Source of the DNA: Cryobacterium cryoconiti
GTDB lineage: Bacteria; Actinomycetota; Actinomycetes; Actinomycetales; Microbacteriaceae
Assembly: GCF_004403065.1 (NCBI RefSeq)
Contig: NZ_SOHA01000009.1
Location: forward strand, 1 to 63,356
DNA: 63,356 nt
Direction of reading: 5' to 3'
Numbering within the stretch: position 1 is the first letter of the stretch; the number at the start of each line of letters is the position of its first letter. Position numbers and translations under genes: made by a program. Of this stretch, positions 60,914 to 63,356 are shown piece after piece. The notes under the pieces were generated by a model. That model worked only from the letters and a program-made list of their open reading frames with translations, did no database searches and had not been told where the DNA came from.

Positions 60914-61750
60914 TCAGCGGGAGAGTGCGGCGAGCTCCGCCCGGGTGGTGGCGCCCACTTTGCGCAGCAGGTTGGCGACGTGGAACTTGACCGTGTTCTC
61001 GCTGATCGAGAGCGCCTCGGCGATCGCCCGATTGCGCGCGCCGGAGGCCACCAGCTCGAGGACGCCCTTCTCCCGCGGGCTGAGGCCCCAGGCGGCGGCC
61101 GGGGTGAGCGGGGCGAGCGGCACGTCCAGCGGGAGACTGACGGCCATTTCGGACCCCCAGCCGGCCGTGGCCTCCAGCCGCAGCGTGCCGTTCAGTGCGG
61201 CCACCCGGCTGGTCAACCGGCTGATGCTCGGGCTGTCCGGGGTGAGGTCCCCGGAACCGTCGTCGCGGATGTGGATCAGCAGGTTGCTGCCGTCGCAGTC
61301 CCAGTGCACGCGCACCCGGGCCACCCCGGCCTGTTCGACCAGGGCCAGAACGGCGCCGCGCACGATGGCTCGGGCGGCGTGCGCGACCTCGCCGGGCAGG
61401 GCGCGGCCGTTCACAGGCGGCTCGATGAACTGCACGTCGAGGTCGCCGAAGCGCACCAGCGGGCGCAGATCGTCGCGCAGACGCTCGAAGGCCTGGGCCA
61501 CGGGCTCCTCGGAGAGGGACCGGTCGTGGTCGGAGACGGCGCGCAGCGCCACCATGGCCGTCGCGGCCAGGTCGATCGCGGTCTGCCGGGCTGCGGCGTC
61601 GCTCGTGTCCCGGGAACGGAGCACGGCGAGCAGGGATTCGAGGGTGGTTGCCTGCCGGTCGGTGAGGTCGGCGACGACGCGTGCACGTTCGGCGGAGGCC
61701 GAGCGGGAGTCGAACGGCTCGATCGAGTGGGGCGGATGCGGTGAAGTCAC
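60914..61750 (-). CDS. HATPase-like sensor domain fused to LuxR DNA-binding domain
   Basis: 278 residues. About 60-205 resembles a histidine-kinase-type ATPase/helix region (V-R-V-H-W-D-C-D-G-S-N-L-L-I-H-I-R-D-D-G-S-G-D-L as the G1 box), but the N-box Asn and an H-box His are not evident. About 215-278 is a LuxR HTH (L-S-P-R-E-K-G-V-L-E-L-V-A-S-G, N-R-A-I-A-E-A-L-S-I-S-E-N-T-V-K-F-H). So it is a one-protein sensor-regulator. Divergent from the formaldehyde genes at 61850, it is a good candidate regulator of them. Confidence 0.84.
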   Translation of the reverse strand: MTSPHPPHSIEPFDSRSASAERARVVADLTDRQATTLESLLAVLRSRDTSDAAARQTAIDLAATAMVALRAVSDHDRSLSEEPVAQAFERLRDDLRPLVRFGDLDVQFIEPPVNGRALPGEVAHAARAIVRGAVLALVEQAGVARVRVHWDCDGSNLLIHIRDDGSGDLTPDSPSISRLTSRVAALNGTLRLEATAGWGSEMAVSLPLDVPLAPLTPAAAWGLSPREKGVLELVASGARNRAIAEALSISENTVKFHVANLLRKVGATTRAELAALSR

Positions 61751-61849
61751 CCGAGCAGCCTAGCGGAGGGCCCTGAGCCATTCGTTCGGGTAGGCATCCT
61801 GCCCGTTCGGTGGGCGGCACACCCACCCGAAAGAGTGGACGATAAAGGA

Positions 61850-62476
61850 ATGCTTTCTCGTACCGACACCCTTCCGACCGTGACCGAATCGATCGCCGCG
61901 ATCGCGGCCGAGAACGCGGGTATCGTGCGCCAGCTCCTGGCCTCGGCTGGTGGCGTCGCCCCCGGCTCGTCCACCGACCCGGGCACCGCCGCGCCTTTCG
62001 ACCGCGCTGCGTCCGCCCTGCAGGGCGCCCGGCGGGTGTTCGTGCTCGGCGCGGGCCGGTCCGGCCTGGCCCTGCGGATGACCGCGATGCGGCTGATGCA
62101 CCTGGGTCTCGACGTTCACGTGGTCGGCGAGGTGACCACCCCGGCCATCGCCGCCGGCGACGTGCTGCTGACCGCCAGCGGCTCCGGAACCACGGCTGCC
62201 GTCGTGCGTGCGGCCGAGACGGCCGCGGCATGCGGTGCCCAGGTCATCGCGATCACCACCGCCGCGGACTCCGCGCTTGCCGCGCTCGCCGCCGTGACCG
62301 TGGTCGTGCCGGCGGCCCAGAAGCAGGACCACGACGGTCTCCTGTCGATCCAATATTCGGGGGCGCTCTTCGAGCAGACCGTCGTCGTGCTCGGCGACGC
62401 GATCTTCCACAGCCTGTGGAAGGCATCCGGCGCCACGGCCGACGAACTGTGGCCGCGCCACTCGAACCTCGAATAG
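61850..62476 (+). CDS. hxlB: 6-phospho-3-hexuloisomerase
   Basis: 208 residues, SIS-domain isomerase converting 3-hexulose 6-phosphate to fructose 6-phosphate. It has V-F-V-L-G-A-G-R-S-G-L-A-L, S-G-S-G-T-T-A-A-V-V and a C-terminal L-F-E-Q-T-V-V-V-L-G-D-A. ATG 61850 (AGGA directly before it) or GTG 61835 may start it. Paired with the synthase gene 75 nt downstream, forming the ribulose-monophosphate pathway for formaldehyde fixation or pentose supply. Confidence 0.92.
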   Translation: MLSRTDTLPTVTESIAAIAAENAGIVRQLLASAGGVAPGSSTDPGTAAPFDRAASALQGARRVFVLGAGRSGLALRMTAMRLMHLGLDVHVVGEVTTPAIAAGDVLLTASGSGTTAAVVRAAETAAACGAQVIAITTAADSALAALAAVTVVVPAAQKQDHDGLLSIQYSGALFEQTVVVLGDAIFHSLWKASGATADELWPRHSNLE

Positions 62477-62551
62477 CGCTGTTCCGCGCTCAGACCCACC
62501 ACAACCCACCAGAACCCAGTCAGACCAACCAGAACCGGAAAGAAGACAATC

Positions 62552-63316
62552 ATGAAGCTGCAAGTCGCCATGGACGTAGTCACCACGGATGCCGCCCTCG
62601 AACTGGCCGCCAAGGTCGCCCCCTACGTGGACATCATCGAGCTCGGCACCCCGCTGATCAAGGCGGAGGGCATGCGCGCCGTGACCGCCGTCAAGGCCGC
62701 GCACCCGGACAAGACGGTCTTCGCCGACCTCAAGACGATGGATGCCGGCGAGCTTGAGGCCGACCTGGCGTTCACGGCCGGCGCCGACCTGGTCACCGTG
62801 CTCGGAACCGCAGGGGACAGCACCATCATCGGAGCCGTCGCCGCGGCCACCAAGCACGGCAAGGGTGTCGTCGTCGACCTGATCGGCGTCGCCGACAAGG
62901 TGACCCGGGCCCGTGAGGTGACCGAGCTCGGAGCCGTTTTCGTGGAGATGCACGCCGGCCTGGACGAGCAGGCCGAGCCTGGCTTCTCGCTCGCCACCCT
63001 GCTGAACCAGGGTGAGACCGCCCGGGTTCCGTTCTCCCTGGCCGGCGGTGTGAGTGTGGCCACCATCGCCTCCGTGCAGCGTGCCGGTGCCCGGGTGGCC
63101 GTCGCCGGCGGAGCGATCTACGGCGCCGAGGACCCGGCGGCCGCCGCAGCCGCCCTGCGCTCGCCATCATCTGACGCACCCGGAGGCCCGCCGAGCCGTC
63201 AGTTCTGCCTGAACGCGAAAAAGCACCCTCGTCGCAAGGCGAGGGTGCTTTGTCGTGTGGAACGGGTCAGGGGAGGTCAGCCGAGCAGCAGCTTGGCGAG
63301 CTGGTCGACGGAGTAG
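62552..63316 (+). CDS. hxlA: 3-hexulose-6-phosphate synthase with apparent 3' frameshift
   Basis: A TIM-barrel synthase fixing formaldehyde to ribulose 5-phosphate. It has V-A-M-D-V-V-T-T at the start, I-I-E-L-G-T-P-L-I-K, A-D-L-K-T-M-D-A and A-V-A-G-G-A-I-Y-G near 190. The usual length is about 208; this frame runs to 254. After A-A-L-R-S the frame diverges into unlike sequence and crosses a terminator hairpin. Adding one base near 63161 would give A-A-L-R-S-A-I-I and stop at 63172-63174, the normal family end. So a 1-nt deletion, biological or from sequencing, is likely. Confidence 0.9.
   Translation: MKLQVAMDVVTTDAALELAAKVAPYVDIIELGTPLIKAEGMRAVTAVKAAHPDKTVFADLKTMDAGELEADLAFTAGADLVTVLGTAGDSTIIGAVAAATKHGKGVVVDLIGVADKVTRAREVTELGAVFVEMHAGLDEQAEPGFSLATLLNQGETARVPFSLAGGVSVATIASVQRAGARVAVAGGAIYGAEDPAAAAAALRSPSSDAPGGPPSRQFCLNAKKHPRRKARVLCRVERVRGGQPSSSLASWSTE
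63221..63250. terminator. bidirectional intrinsic terminator
   Basis: An 11-bp perfect stem (AAGCACCCTCG/CGAGGGTGCTT, 8-nt loop), with A-tract before and T-tract after, between hxlA and the convergent partial gene. Confidence 0.92.
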
Positions 63317-63356
63317 ACGGTCGCGTGCGCGCCGGCGGCCTCGGTCGGGGAGCCAT
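63277..63356 (-). CDS. C-terminal fragment of a gene, possibly HAD-type hydrolase
   Basis: The last 25 residues (G-S-P-T-E-A-A-G-A-H-A-T-V-Y-S-V-D-Q-L-A-K-L-L-L-G then TGA) run off the window end. The S-P-T-E-A-A-G-A-H-A-T-V-Y-S-V run resembles the motif IV and C-terminal strand of HAD hydrolases, a weak likeness. The gene continues beyond 63356. Confidence 0.4.
   Translation of the reverse strand, partial: GSPTEAAGAHATVYSVDQLAKLLLG

Overview
The window is high-GC DNA with the gene content and layout of an actinobacterium, most likely a member of the Microbacteriaceae (Cryobacterium or a close relative). The assignment rests on the codon use, a complete mevalonate pathway, type VII-like secretion genes, CsoR-type copper operators and an actinobacterial-type LexA box. 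No rRNA, tRNA, prophage, intact insertion sequence or CRISPR array was seen. It reads as ordinary chromosome with many small catabolic and stress modules.

Layout. 0.5-10.7 kb: a compact type VII-like secretion locus on the + strand, with two FHA proteins, a three-ATPase FtsK/SpoIIIE motor, two WXG100 proteins, an alpha/beta-hydrolase with a WXG-like N-terminus, and two lipoproteins. 10.7-11.1 kb: a gene-free stretch with a long palindrome and a cluster of DnaA-box-like sites. 11.1-17.1 kb: the mevalonate pathway, with mvaD, phosphomevalonate kinase and an HMG-CoA reductase/mevalonate kinase fusion on the - strand and HMG-CoA synthase divergent. 17.3-20.6 kb: a GH65 phosphorylase with a beta-phosphoglucomutase-like HAD enzyme. 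20.9-24.2 kb: a membrane-anchored beta-propeller protein and a two-part permease. 24.2-27.6 kb: PEP synthase and its regulator. 27.7-29.7 kb: a LAXTG surface protein, a NYN nuclease and a small membrane protein.

29.8-41.5 kb: mainly copper handling (copZ, a CopB-type ATPase, multicopper oxidase, SHOCT protein, DUF305, BNR lipoprotein, and a Thr/Ala-rich membrane protein behind a CsoR-like site), interrupted by a PLP decarboxylase, a zinc-ribbon protein, and a class V aminotransferase coupled to a membrane thioredoxin-like protein. 41.6-44.9 kb: a DUF6504-type gene with a LexA-like box, then gluconate kinase, permease and regulator. 45-51.2 kb: a GNAT-AAA+ fusion, a UvrA paralogue, two tiny paralogous ORFs, a double-hotdog thioesterase and a HbpS/UPF0303 protein. 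51.4-56.1 kb: a DAB inorganic-carbon uptake operon (PII-like, DabA, DabB) with a divergent winged-helix regulator. 56.1-58.5 kb: arsD-arsA without an arsenite permease. 58.6-63.3 kb: an MFS transporter, a DUF2892 gene behind a third copper-type operator, a methyltransferase, a HATPase-LuxR regulator, and the two ribulose-monophosphate formaldehyde-fixation genes, the second with an apparent 3' frameshift.

Shared themes. Three families of hairpin elements each occur twice in intergenic DNA. CsoR-like palindromes tie three distant genes to copper. Several starts look leaderless, with the -10 hexamer 6-7 nt before the start codon. The most unusual items are the HMGR-mevalonate kinase fusion, the DnaA-box cluster, the paired tiny ORFs, the 91-bp element with 22-bp inverted ends, and the LexA-controlled orphan DUF6504-type gene.
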